A stretch of 64,000 nt of DNA from Streptomyces sp. TRM68416 (GCF_014596915.1 NZ_JACVWU010000034.1:1-64000); one strand, 5' to 3'; numbered from the stretch's first letter, positions 25,643 to 34,252 are shown. Program-made: numbers and translations. Notes: generated from the sequence alone by a model not told the origin.

Positions 25643-25661
25643 TTAGGTAAGCCTTGCCTAA
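25643..25661. promoter_or_regulatory. Iron box (DtxR/IdeR/DmdR-type operator)
   Basis: TTAGGTAAGCCTTGCCTAA is a 19-bp dyad close to the actinobacterial iron-box consensus TTAGGTTAGGCTAACCTAA. It lies just upstream of the DUF2470 start and predicts repression when iron is plentiful. The interval is otherwise free of genes. Confidence 0.85.
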
Positions 25662-25738
25662 CCTATCGAAGATCGGGGCGCACGCCAACCGGCACCGCGG
25701 ACCTGTTCCTGCGGTTCGACGGAGCCCTTACCGGGCCT

Positions 25739-26347
25739 TCAGGGTGAGATGACGCCGAGCAGCGCCCGCGCGCACAGCTCGCGAACCTGCTCGCGGGTCA
25801 GGTCGAAGCCGCGCAGCCACTCCAGGCAGACGGCCGTGGTGAACGCCAGCCAGCCGCGTACCGCGAGCCGCAGGTCGGGGCGGGCGTCGAGGGCCGCGCC
25901 GAACTCCGGGTCGGCCGCCAACGCCGCCAGGATCTGCTGCTCCTGGGCGGCCAGGGCCCGCTGGTAGACCCTGCGCACGGCCTGGTCGCCCGCCGCGTCG
26001 GCGCGGTGGAAGGCGCGGAAGCCGTGGGCGTGCGCCTCGACGTACTCCAGGTAGGTGTCGAGGCTCGCGGTGAGCTGTTCGCGGACCGGGACGCCGGGGA
26101 CGGCGGCCGTCATCCGCAGCATGCGCTCGCTCTCCCGCTCGACGACCGCCGCGAAGAAATCACGCTTGGTCGGGAAGTAGTGGTAGAGCAGCCCGCGCGA
26201 GACACCGGCGATCTCGGCGACCTGCTCGATCCACACCTCGTCGTACGGACTCTCGGAGAACAGCCTGGCCCCGACCGCCAGGAGCTGCTCCCGGCGTTCC
26301 TCGGTGCTGAGCCTGCGCCGGGTGCGCTCGCCCTGGTTCGCGCTCAT
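25739..26347 (-). CDS. TetR family transcriptional regulator
   Basis: A 202-residue repressor. The N-terminal helix-turn-helix is VWIEQVAEIAGVSRGLLYHY (residues about 37-56) followed by FPTKRDFFAAVV. The remaining helices form the ligand/dimer domain. The lead-in RTRRRLSTEERREQLLAVG is typical. It is divergent from the P450 gene across 117 bp that contain two related dyads, so the P450 is the likely target and a lipid-like or hydrophobic compound the likely inducer. Confidence 0.9.
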   Translation of the reverse strand: MSANQGERTRRRLSTEERREQLLAVGARLFSESPYDEVWIEQVAEIAGVSRGLLYHYFPTKRDFFAAVVERESERMLRMTAAVPGVPVREQLTASLDTYLEYVEAHAHGFRAFHRADAAGDQAVRRVYQRALAAQEQQILAALAADPEFGAALDARPDLRLAVRGWLAFTTAVCLEWLRGFDLTREQVRELCARALLGVISP

Positions 26348-26401
26348 CCCCGCACCTTACTTGACGTCGGTTCAACGAGCGGACCAGACTGATTGCCGTT
26401 A

Positions 26402-26433
26402 TTGAACCCACGTACAACACGCATGGGTTCGAT
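26402..26433. promoter_or_regulatory. Candidate TetR operator upstream of the P450 gene
   Basis: TTGAACCCA at 26402-26410 is mirrored by TGGGTTCGA at 26424-26432 (8 of 9 positions), and an additional GGTTCAA at 26369-26375 repeats the half-site. All lie between the divergent tetR and P450 starts. Assignment to the adjacent TetR is inference. Confidence 0.5.
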
Positions 26434-26464
26434 GAGGTGCCGCAGGATCGAGGGAGATCGCGTC

Positions 26465-27973
26465 ATGGCCGAGACGACGACGCAGGCCGGACTGCCGAGG
26501 GGATTCCGCAGCGCCGAACAGGGCTGGCCGGAGCTGCACCGCATCCCGCACCCGCCGCACCGGCTCCCGCTGCTCGGCGACGTCCTCGGCGCCAGCAGGA
26601 CCACCCCGCTCCAGGACTCCCTGCGGTACGCCCGCATGCTCGGCCCGATCTTCCGACGCAGGGCGTTCAACAGGGAGTTCGTCTTCGTGTGGGGTGCCGG
26701 GCTGACGGCCGACCTCGCGGACGAGACGCGGTTCGCCAAGCATGTGGGGCTCGGCATCGCCAACCTGCGCCCGGTCGTCGGGGACGCGCTGTTCACGGCG
26801 TACAACCACGAGCCCAACTGGCAGCTCGCGCACGATGTCCTGGCGCCCGGATTCAGCCGGGAGGCCATGGAGGGCTACCACGGGATGATGCTGGACGTGG
26901 CCGGGCGGCTCACCGACCACTGGGACGGGGCGCTCGCCGCGGGCCGGACCGTGGACGTGCCCGGCGACATGACCAAGCTGACCCTGGAGACCATCGCGCG
27001 CACCGGGTTCGGGCACGACTTCGGATCCTTCGAGCGGGCCCGGCCGCACCCCTTCGTGACCGCGATGGTGGGCACGCTCGCCTACGCGCAACGGCTCAAC
27101 ACCGTGCCGACGCCCTTCCTGCTGCGCCGGGCCGCACGGCGCAACGACGCCGACATCGCCTACCTCAACCGCACGGTCGACGACATCGTCCGCGAACGCC
27201 GCACGAAGAGCGGGGACGGCGACCTGCTGGACCGGATGCTGGAGACGGCCCACCCCGGGACCGGGGAACGACTGTCGGCGCAGAACGTCCGGCGGCAGGT
27301 CATCACGTTCCTGGTGGCGGGCCACGAGACGACCTCCGGCGCCCTGTCCTTCGCCCTCCACTACCTCGCCCGGCACCCGGAGGTCGCGGCGCGGGCCCGC
27401 GCCGAGGTGGACCGGGTGTGGGGCCGCGCCCCCCGGCCCGGCTACGACCAGGTGGCCAAGCTCCGCTACGTACGCCGGGTGCTGGACGAGTCGCTACGGC
27501 TGTGGCCGACCGCGCCCGCCTTCGCCAGGGAGGCCCGCGAGGACACCGTGCTGGCCGGGGACCACCCGATGCGGCGCGGCGCGTGGGCGCTGGTGCTCAC
27601 GCCGATGCTGCACCGCGACCCGGCGGCCTGGGGCGAGGACGCGGAGCGGTTCGACCCCGACCGCTTCGACCCCAAGGCGGTACGGTCCCGTCCCCCGCAC
27701 ACCTTCAAGCCCTTCGGCACCGGGGCCCGCGCGTGCATCGGCCGCCAGTTCGCCCTCCACGAGGCCACCCTCGTACTCGGCCTCCTCCTGCGCCGCTACG
27801 AGCTCCTCCCCGACCCGGCGTACCGACTGCGGGTGACCGAGCGCCTGACGCTGATGCCGCGGGGACTGCGCCTGGGGCTCGCGCGACGCTCTCCCACGGT
27901 GGCGACCGGGCCGACGGAGACCGACGCGGCGTCGTCGGGGCCGCGCTGCCCCGTGCACGGCAAGGGCGACTGA
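26465..27973 (+). CDS. Cytochrome P450, CYP102-like haem domain without reductase
   Basis: A 502-residue P450. It shows the I-helix AGHETTSG, the K-helix ESLR near residue 341, and the haem loop FKPFGTGARACIGRQFA with Cys near 424. The long, BM3-like sequence around LADETRFAKHVG, LFTAYNHEPNWQLAHDVL and DMTKLTLETIARTGFG points to the CYP102 fatty-acid hydroxylase group. BM3 carries a fused reductase, but this protein stops after the haem domain, as does CYP102B1 of S. coelicolor to my knowledge. It therefore needs separate redox partners, none of which is adjacent. The ATG at 26465 follows AGGGAGAT. Divergent TetR control is likely. Confidence 0.9.
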   Translation: MAETTTQAGLPRGFRSAEQGWPELHRIPHPPHRLPLLGDVLGASRTTPLQDSLRYARMLGPIFRRRAFNREFVFVWGAGLTADLADETRFAKHVGLGIANLRPVVGDALFTAYNHEPNWQLAHDVLAPGFSREAMEGYHGMMLDVAGRLTDHWDGALAAGRTVDVPGDMTKLTLETIARTGFGHDFGSFERARPHPFVTAMVGTLAYAQRLNTVPTPFLLRRAARRNDADIAYLNRTVDDIVRERRTKSGDGDLLDRMLETAHPGTGERLSAQNVRRQVITFLVAGHETTSGALSFALHYLARHPEVAARARAEVDRVWGRAPRPGYDQVAKLRYVRRVLDESLRLWPTAPAFAREAREDTVLAGDHPMRRGAWALVLTPMLHRDPAAWGEDAERFDPDRFDPKAVRSRPPHTFKPFGTGARACIGRQFALHEATLVLGLLLRRYELLPDPAYRLRVTERLTLMPRGLRLGLARRSPTVATGPTETDAASSGPRCPVHGKGD

Positions 27974-28019
27974 CGCGTCGGGCCCACTCCAGCACCCCAC
28001 GCGCGCGTTCAGGTGACAG

Positions 28020-28480
28020 CACCTCACCTGTGCGGGGATGACGACGTCGAGGGTGCCGGTCCCGGGAACGACGACGGTCCGTTCGTCGAGCGCGTCGAAG
28101 ATCTCGTCGGTCAGCCGCCGGGCCGTGTGCGGGCCCGGGTACGGCACACCCGGACGGAGTCCGTGGCGGCCGGCGTTCCGCAGGACGGCCGGGAGTCGTG
28201 GCGTTCCAGCAGCCACGTGACGGCGGGGTGGTCCGGCCGCGGAGGGCCTGCGCTCCAGCGGGGGGACCGGGTGAGCAGGCCGCGCATTCGGTCGGAAGTG
28301 CCGGTCGCCTCGGCGGCGGGGTGCCGGTCGAAGCCGACCAGCACGGTCGATTCGGCGGTGTTCTCGCCGGCGGACCTGAGCGGGCGCAGCGTGCGGCCCC
28401 CTCCGGGCGGCACCGGCGATGTCGTCGAACACCCTGGTTCCCCCTGCTTCGCCGCGGTGCCGGCCGGGGAGCCGAGGCCG
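28020..28480 (-). mobile_element. Degenerate IS110-family transposase remnant
   Basis: The 739-bp gap 27974-28712 has no intact gene, but its minus strand encodes pieces of an IS110-type transposase in shifted frames. About 28195-28345 reads VLVGFDRHPAAEATGTSDRM, RGLLT and DHPAVTWLLERH. About 28030-28125 reads RRLTDEIFDALDERTVVVPG and TLDVVIP. These match the middle of IS110 transposases, but frames change and the catalytic N-terminus and the C-terminus are gone. No terminal repeats or target duplication are visible. The call rests on my recollection of the protein family. Confidence 0.65.
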
Positions 28481-28712
28481 TACGCGCACATCCACGTCAA
28501 GTGGACCCGCCGCCCGCAAGCGGCCGGGCATCGCGCTCTGCCAGGCGGTAACCGGACAGCCGGACCACGTCTCAACGGCACCCCTCGGGCCCGGTGCAAC
28601 CGCCTCCACGCCATGCGTCAGGGGGGGGAACGGTCGTACCGGGCCCGGATGCCGGCAGCCCTCTCGCAGGACCGCGCAGAACACAGCGGAGGCCGAGCGG
28701 GGTCCGCGCTCC

Positions 28713-29204
28713 TCATGCGCCGATCGGTATCCGCAGGACCTGGCCGGGGAAGATCACGTCCGGATCGTCGATCCGGGTCGGGTTGGCGCGCACGATCCGG
28801 GTGTACAAGGACGCGTCGCCGTAGTGCGTATCGGCGATGGCCGACAGGGTGTCCCCCGGCTTCACGGTGTACTCGCGGTAGCCGACGTAGTCCTCCACGA
28901 TCCGCGGTGCGTAGACCACGGGGACCGTCACCTTGCGGATCTCGCTGCCGTCCTTGGGACTGACCTCGAAGATCTCCACATGGAGGCGGTCCCGGTGGAA
29001 GGCGGCTCCGGCGGCGTCCACCTGGAGCTGGAAGTGCGCGTACTCGCCGGTTCCGCCGCCCACCACGAAGTGGCCGGTCACCTCGTCGTGTCCGTCACTG
29101 ACGCGGTAGTGGAGCATCGCCTCGAAGCCGGTGCCGGTCCCGCCGATCAGGACGGGGTTGCCCACCAGGTCGAACTCACGGGGCTGTTCGATACTGTTGG
29201 CCAT
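28713..29204 (-). CDS. Gmad2-LysM domain protein
   Basis: A 163-residue protein from the ATG at 29204. Residues about 10-105 form a Gmad2-like immunoglobulin domain (FEAMLHYRV, EVFEVSPKDGSEIRKVTVPV), known from spore-germination and cell-surface proteins. Residues about 115-163 form a LysM module (YTVKPGDTLSAIADTHYGDA, ending FPGQVLRIPIGA) that should bind peptidoglycan or chitin. There is no signal peptide or membrane segment, so export must be non-classical or the protein acts on cell lysis. The ribosome site is weak (AAGGGA). It is a single-gene unit downstream of the subtilase on the same strand. Confidence 0.82.
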   Translation of the reverse strand: MANSIEQPREFDLVGNPVLIGGTGTGFEAMLHYRVSDGHDEVTGHFVVGGGTGEYAHFQLQVDAAGAAFHRDRLHVEIFEVSPKDGSEIRKVTVPVVYAPRIVEDYVGYREYTVKPGDTLSAIADTHYGDASLYTRIVRANPTRIDDPDVIFPGQVLRIPIGA

Positions 29205-29300
29205 TTCATATCCCTTATTGAGGTCTTCTTCCCTTTCACTCCACACTGTCCGTCCCCTCCGGGGCGTGCAAGCCCCTCCTCCGGACAATCCGGGCCGGGA

Positions 29301-29343
29301 CGGCGGGCACCGACGCCCGAAGTGGCGACGACGGTGCCCGCCG
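29301..29343. terminator. Hairpin downstream of the subtilase gene
   Basis: Perfect 12-bp stem CGGCGGGCACCG (29301-29312) with CGGTGCCCGCCG (29332-29343), 19-nt loop, starting 24 bp after the subtilase stop on its transcript. It probably ends the leftward protease message. Confidence 0.6.
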
Positions 29344-29366
29344 TGAACCGGTTCCCGGGCGTTTCC

Positions 29367-32300
29367 TCAGTCGAGCGTGTAGGCGCGGTACACGGTCTGG
29401 GTGACGGTGTTTCCGCCGGCGTCGGTCAACCCGGCCCGCAGGGACACGGCTTCGGCACCCGCGCGGTTACGGACCCAGAAGTGGTCGTCCGCCGTGCGCC
29501 GGACGCGTTCCCAGGTCTCTCCGCCGTCGTAGGAGACGTCGAACACGATCCGCTCGACGGCCGTGCCGGAGGCGCTTCCCTGCACGGAGAACGGCACCTT
29601 CGTCCAAGCGCCTGCCCTCGCACTGCTGGTCAGGTCCAGTGCCGGGGAGTAGCGCACGACCGAGGCCGGCAGCGGGACGGTCTCCGCTCCTTCGGGGCGT
29701 TCGGAGGTGAACGTCCATTCCATGCGCACCCGGGTGCTCACATCCGTGACGGTGGCGGGCCGGTAGACGTCGGTGGTCAGGCGGTACGCGCCGGCCTCCG
29801 CCGGGACGCGGATGCGCTGCCCGCGCAGCCTCACGCGCTCCTCCCAGATCTTCTCGCCGTCCCGGTACAGGGCCGACAGCGGGTTGCTGACCGTCCAGAA
29901 GCCCCGATGGCCGGCGCCGTCGGCGAACAGCGGAACATCGGCCGACAGGGAGTTGCCGCTACGGCGGATGCCGGACTCCTCGCTGCCGAGCGAGGGGCCG
30001 AAGACGCCGGTGTTGAAGCGCTCGCGGTAGCGCTCGCCGGCCGTGTAGGACCGGAACGGAGTTTCGTAGGCGGCCCCGAACCCGCCTCCGGTGTCGGTCT
30101 GACGGAAGGCCAGTTGCCAGCGCACGCCCTCGGCGAGCAGGTGCTCGGTGGCACGCCCCGGAAGCGGCTGTTCGAGGTCTATGGACGGCGCGAAGACGAC
30201 CCGCAGCTCCGGTGTCGCCCGCAGCTGTCCCGTCTTGCCCGGCACCGACGCGCCGAGCCCGACGTCCACCCGGGCGAGTTCCGCGGGCGCGGTGTGGTGC
30301 GTGAAGCCGGTGTAGAGCGAACCGGTGCGCCTGAATGCCAGCCGGTAGTGGTCGGGCACGCCGCCGCGGCCGGGGCTGCGCCAGGTGCCTGACAGCTGCG
30401 CGGTCAACCGCTGTTCAGGGAGCTCGGGTCCCAGGTGCGCGGTGCGGAAGCCCGCGAAGGAATCGAGGATCTGCGAGGCCTGGTAGACCTGTGCCCCGTA
30501 CAGCCCCTGGTAGCCGACCGATCCCTGTTCCTGTTCGGCCCGTGGGTCGGGCACGGTCACGTCGACCGGCCTGGCCCGCCGTGCGTCGATGTCGACGGTC
30601 GTGTCCTGATCGAGCGTCAGCAGCGGCTGGTTCAGCCAGTCGGTGCCGGTGATCTCGCCGCCCTCGGTGGTCAGGACGGTGGAGTCCAGGGCGAAGACGC
30701 CGCGCTCCAGGCGCAGGGTCACCGTGCCGTCGCTGTCGTACGGCATGCGGTGGGAGAAGTCGTCCAGTCCTCTCAGGGCCGTGGTGTAGTCGGCCGTGGG
30801 GTTGCCGTCCCGCCCGGTGTGCCGCAGCGTCAGGTCGTAGGACTCCGGCTCCCGGTAGACGCCGAGCGCGCTGCGCACGGTCTGTCCACCGCCCTCGGCG
30901 GTGACGATGCCGGAGTAGTGACCGTACGCCTCGCCGACGCCGGTGTCGGCGGTGACGTCCACGGAGGCGGTACCGCCCGCCGGTACCGTCACGCTCTCCT
31001 GTGCCGTGGCGAAGGTCTCCGCCGGGCTGGGGGCCCCTCCCGGGCCGTAGACCCGCGTGGACAGGGCGAGTGTGACCGGTTCGTCCCCCGTGTTGCGGTA
31101 GGTGAGCCGTCGGGTGTCCGGCTCACCGGTGCCGTGCGGCCAGCGGTGCACACCGAAGTTCAGGGGCGCGTTCACGTGGGTGAGGGTCTGCTCGACGACC
31201 TGCGCGACGTCCACCCGGCCGGTTCCCTGCTGGTAGGGCGACACCCGGAGCGGGGAGGTCACCGAGGAGGTCAGGGCGTCCTTGATGCGCTCGCCCGACC
31301 AGTCCGGATGCTGCTGGGCCAGCATCGCCGCCGCTGCGGCGACGTGCGGGGTGGCCATCGAGGTGCCGGACAACTCGACGTAGCCCTCGGTGACCGGGTC
31401 GCCGATCACGCCGTTCTCGGCCGCGGCCGCCGTGATGTTCACGCCGGGAGCGGTGAGGTCCGGCTTGATCGCGCCACCGGCCGCGGGGCCGCGGCTGGAG
31501 AAGTCGGCGAGCCGGTCGGACTTGTCCACCGCGCCGACCGTGAGCGCGGCGCGGGCGCTGCCGGGCGAGTTGACCGTGGTCCGGCCGGGACCGCTGTTGC
31601 CCGCGGCGATGACGAACACGGTGTCGGAGTCCTCCGACAGCGAGTCCACCGCCGCTTCCAGCGGGTCGGTCTCCTCGGTGTCCGGTCCGCCGAGGCTCAT
31701 GTTGACCACGTCGGCGCCCTGACCGACGGCCCATTCCATTCCGGCGATGATCCAGGACGCCTGGCCGAAGCCGGTGTCGTCGAGCACCTTGCCGTCCAGG
31801 ATCCGCGCGCCGGGCGCGGCCCCCCGGTAACGGCCGCCCGACTGCTCGCCGCTGCCCGCCGCGATGGAGGCGACGTGCGTGCCGTGCCCGAAACGGTCCA
31901 CGGCGTCCTCGGCGGAGGAGAAGTTGCGCTGGGCGGTCTCGCGGCCGTCCAGGTCGGGGTGGGTCTCGTCGACGCCCGTGTCCAGGACCGCGATCGTGGT
32001 ACCGGTGCCGTCGTAGCCGGCCTCCCAGGCGGCGGGCGCGCCGATCTGCGGCACGCTCTCGTCGAGAACGGTGCGGTACCGGGCGTCGAGCCAGATCTTC
32101 CGGGTACCGGGCTCCGCGACGAGCGTGCCCGCGCTGTTCGTCTCCGTGAGCGCGGACCAGACCTTGCCCAGGGACGACTTGGCCGCGCTGACCGCGTCAC
32201 CCCCGATGCTGGGCAACTGCCGCGTGACACGGGCGCCGGAGTCACGCATCAGGCCGCGCAGGCGGGCGGCGGACCGTTCGTAGGTCACGATGAGGGGAAG

Positions 32301-32672
32301 GTCCGCGCGGTCGGTGTCGCCGTATCCGGAGCGGTGCAGTTCGCGCACGTCGAACAGGCGGCGGTCCAGCGTCCCGGCCCGGATCAGGTGTGCGGCGTCC
32401 GCGGGTATCACATAGGTCCGGTCTCCGGACTGCCGCACGGCCACGGGAACGCCGGAACGCCCCTTTCCCGGGCGGAAGCCGAGTACTCGTCCCTCGTCGT
32501 CCACCGCCACCCGGTCGCCGGTGAGCAACGTGACCGATCTGCCGCCCGTGAGACCGTCCCCCGCTGCGCTCGCCGCCCGTGGTTCGTCGGCGGCGGCCGA
32601 CGGCAGCGGAGAGAGCACGGCGGCGGCCAGCGCCGCCGAGAGAACGGCGGGGCGCCATCTTGTCGCATGCAT
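29367..32672 (-). CDS. Large secreted subtilisin-like serine protease (S8)
   Basis: A 1101-residue protein from the ATG at 32672. A Sec signal peptide (RWRPAVLSAALAAAVLSPLP, cleavage after SAAA) is followed by a propeptide to about 210. The S8 domain has catalytic Asp near 231 (AVLDTGVDETH), His near 263 (GHGTHVAS), oxyanion Asn in AAGNSGPG and Ser near 436 (GTSMATPHVAAA). About 600 further residues form beta-rich domains, with the stretch after the catalytic domain resembling a CARDB/fibronectin-like spacer. This layout is common for Streptomyces extracellular proteases, which digest protein or process surface proteins. The gene is monocistronic with a downstream hairpin. Confidence 0.93.
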   Translation of the reverse strand: MHATRWRPAVLSAALAAAVLSPLPSAAADEPRAASAAGDGLTGGRSVTLLTGDRVAVDDEGRVLGFRPGKGRSGVPVAVRQSGDRTYVIPADAAHLIRAGTLDRRLFDVRELHRSGYGDTDRADLPLIVTYERSAARLRGLMRDSGARVTRQLPSIGGDAVSAAKSSLGKVWSALTETNSAGTLVAEPGTRKIWLDARYRTVLDESVPQIGAPAAWEAGYDGTGTTIAVLDTGVDETHPDLDGRETAQRNFSSAEDAVDRFGHGTHVASIAAGSGEQSGGRYRGAAPGARILDGKVLDDTGFGQASWIIAGMEWAVGQGADVVNMSLGGPDTEETDPLEAAVDSLSEDSDTVFVIAAGNSGPGRTTVNSPGSARAALTVGAVDKSDRLADFSSRGPAAGGAIKPDLTAPGVNITAAAAENGVIGDPVTEGYVELSGTSMATPHVAAAAAMLAQQHPDWSGERIKDALTSSVTSPLRVSPYQQGTGRVDVAQVVEQTLTHVNAPLNFGVHRWPHGTGEPDTRRLTYRNTGDEPVTLALSTRVYGPGGAPSPAETFATAQESVTVPAGGTASVDVTADTGVGEAYGHYSGIVTAEGGGQTVRSALGVYREPESYDLTLRHTGRDGNPTADYTTALRGLDDFSHRMPYDSDGTVTLRLERGVFALDSTVLTTEGGEITGTDWLNQPLLTLDQDTTVDIDARRARPVDVTVPDPRAEQEQGSVGYQGLYGAQVYQASQILDSFAGFRTAHLGPELPEQRLTAQLSGTWRSPGRGGVPDHYRLAFRRTGSLYTGFTHHTAPAELARVDVGLGASVPGKTGQLRATPELRVVFAPSIDLEQPLPGRATEHLLAEGVRWQLAFRQTDTGGGFGAAYETPFRSYTAGERYRERFNTGVFGPSLGSEESGIRRSGNSLSADVPLFADGAGHRGFWTVSNPLSALYRDGEKIWEERVRLRGQRIRVPAEAGAYRLTTDVYRPATVTDVSTRVRMEWTFTSERPEGAETVPLPASVVRYSPALDLTSSARAGAWTKVPFSVQGSASGTAVERIVFDVSYDGGETWERVRRTADDHFWVRNRAGAEAVSLRAGLTDAGGNTVTQTVYRAYTLD

Positions 32673-33376
32673 GAAGTCCGACCTTCCGTTGGCTGGACCG
32701 GAACGGCGCCGGGCGAGCACGGATCACGGTCGCCGTCCCCGTTCCTTGCGGTGCCAGGCAACCAACTTCGTCCGCTCCGCGCCACGGTCCGTCGTGGGGA
32801 TCGGGAACAACAAGCCAGTCCGCTCCGGGCGACGGCTGCCCCCCGCACGACGACGAAGGCGCGCCGGTCGTCCATCTGTCCGGCGCAGACCGTCGGACCG
32901 AGACCCCGAAGCCGAACCACGCCAAAAGGGACAGGAAGGAACAATGCACGACCTGAATGTGACGCATACCGAAGTCAACAGGTCTGGCGGGGGTCGTGAC
33001 GGTCATGAAGAACTCCTGACGCGAGGATCGCCGAGAAGATCGGTTCACTCCGCACCGGTGATGGAGGAGGCGGGCATCGGGGTGGAGAACGTCGAACGCA
33101 GCCCCGCACGGACCGGGTCCGTAGCCGTTCCCGAGCGGTCGTGGAGTGCCCCTACGGAAATCCTGCTGGTGCACCGCAGGCCGGGGCACGACCACGATCG
33201 CCTGCCGAAGTCTCGGGCGTACCGCGCGACGGCCGCCGGGCCGGCGCAGCAGCCCTGCCGCACGACCGAAGCAGGGCTCGCCCACCAACTGCGGCCGTAA
33301 GCCGCCGGGCAGCGTCACAGCCTGTTCGTACGCCTCCTCGAAAGCGGGAAACAGACATGTCTCACACGGCGCCCTG
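32673..33376. other. 704-bp interval with atypical base composition and conflicting short ORFs
   Basis: Codon bias is weak in all frames here. Two ORFs have plausible ribosome sites but overlap on opposite strands: a plus ORF at 32944-33300 (AGGAAGGA upstream) and a minus ORF starting at 33006 (AGGAG upstream, opening MTVTTPARPVDFGMRHIQVV) that runs out of frame into the protease gene. The region may hold remnants of a lost gene. No inverted repeats stand out. Confidence 0.4.
32944..33300 (+). CDS. Doubtful small hypothetical ORF
   Basis: A 118-residue reading frame opening MHDLNVTHTEVNRSGGG, with AGGAAGGA ending 3 nt before the ATG. That spacing is short but usable. Codon use is unlike neighbouring genes, with many A/T third positions. 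No domain is recognised. It could be a horizontally acquired small gene or chance; the ribosome-site match is the only positive evidence. Confidence 0.25.
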   Translation: MHDLNVTHTEVNRSGGGRDGHEELLTRGSPRRSVHSAPVMEEAGIGVENVERSPARTGSVAVPERSWSAPTEILLVHRRPGHDHDRLPKSRAYRATAAGPAQQPCRTTEAGLAHQLRP

Positions 33377-34207
33377 TCAGAGCCGTGCCGCCCAGTGCGC
33401 GGGTCGCGCGAGTGACCCGGGCAGCCGGGTACCGGCGCTGCCCCGTGCCGCGTTGAGCTGCGGCTGGGTGAGGAAGAACGCCCCGGTCAGGTCGGCGTCC
33501 GTGAGGTCGGCGTCGCGCAGGTCCGCGCCGATGAGGTCGGTGACGCGCAGATCGGCTCCGGTCAGGTCGGCGGCGATGAGGTAGGCGCCGCGCAGGCTGG
33601 TGCCGCGGAGGTCGGCGCCCTTCAGGCGGGCGCCGATGAGGTCGGCTCCGCGGCGGTCCTTCCTGCGCCCTCGGACGCCGGCCCGCGCCAGCTCGCTGGA
33701 CTTGAGCAGGAGCACGTTGACCTCCTGGCGGTGGGTGGCCTCGTCCAGTGCGCCGAGTTCCTCCGGGGTGCCCTCGGCGAGTTCCTCGGTCCGCTCCAGC
33801 GCCCGGCGCAGGTCGGCGTGGACCGGCCGCGCGGCGGGGAGGGTGAGCGCCTCGGTGAGGTACCAGAGCAGTTCGTGCAGCCGGCGGACGACCGGGAAGA
33901 CGTCGAACATGGCGCGGGCGTGCTCACGCGGACCGGTGCGCCAGTCCCGCCCGCCGAAGGTCACCTGGGAGACCCGCTGGCCCGCGCCGAAGCAGTCGTA
34001 GACGGTGCAGCCGGTGAAGCCCTCGTCGCGCAGCCGTGCGTGGATCCCGCAGCGGTGGTCGTCGCGGAGGTTGCGGCAGGGCGTTCCGGCCTTCTTGTCG
34101 ACGGCGAAGTCGGCGGAGGCCGCGAAGGGCAGGGCGACACAGCACAGCCCGAAGCAGTGGGCGCAGTCGCCGCGCAGGCCGGCCGGGGCCGTCGTGTGAT
34201 CTTGCAT
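33377..34207 (-). CDS. Cys-rich YkgJ-like domain fused to pentapeptide repeats
   Basis: A 276-residue protein. Residues about 1-75 have a metal-chelating Cys pattern (CAHCFGLCC, then GTPCRNL, HRCGIH, GCTVYDCFGAGQ) like the YkgJ/UPF0153 zinc/iron family. Residues about 90-180 are helical. Residues about 185-245 carry around twelve pentapeptide repeats (ADLIGARLKGADLRG style) forming a right-handed quadrilateral helix. Pentapeptide proteins sometimes mimic DNA and protect gyrase, but others have no such role. A long perfect hairpin lies in the divergent gap to DUF5999. Function unknown. Confidence 0.82.
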   Translation of the reverse strand: MQDHTTAPAGLRGDCAHCFGLCCVALPFAASADFAVDKKAGTPCRNLRDDHRCGIHARLRDEGFTGCTVYDCFGAGQRVSQVTFGGRDWRTGPREHARAMFDVFPVVRRLHELLWYLTEALTLPAARPVHADLRRALERTEELAEGTPEELGALDEATHRQEVNVLLLKSSELARAGVRGRRKDRRGADLIGARLKGADLRGTSLRGAYLIAADLTGADLRVTDLIGADLRDADLTDADLTGAFFLTQPQLNAARGSAGTRLPGSLARPAHWAARL

Positions 34208-34220
34208 GACGGAAAGCCTA

Positions 34221-34252
34221 CGGCCGGAAACTCACCGATGAGTTTCCGGCCG
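34221..34252. promoter_or_regulatory. 13-bp perfect inverted repeat in a divergent promoter gap
   Basis: CGGCCGGAAACTC (34221-34233) and GAGTTTCCGGCCG (34240-34252) with a 6-nt spacer. It starts 13 bp upstream of the pentapeptide gene start and lies 95 bp before DUF5999. Neither gene ends here, so an operator or 5'-leader hairpin is more likely than a terminator. Confidence 0.5.

Noticed and set aside
32242..33318. Minus-strand ORF starting MTVTTPARPVDFG at 33006 as a membrane transporter
   Set aside because: It has an AGGAG site and one hydrophobic stretch, but soon loses any transporter pattern and runs out of frame into the protease gene; at best a relic.
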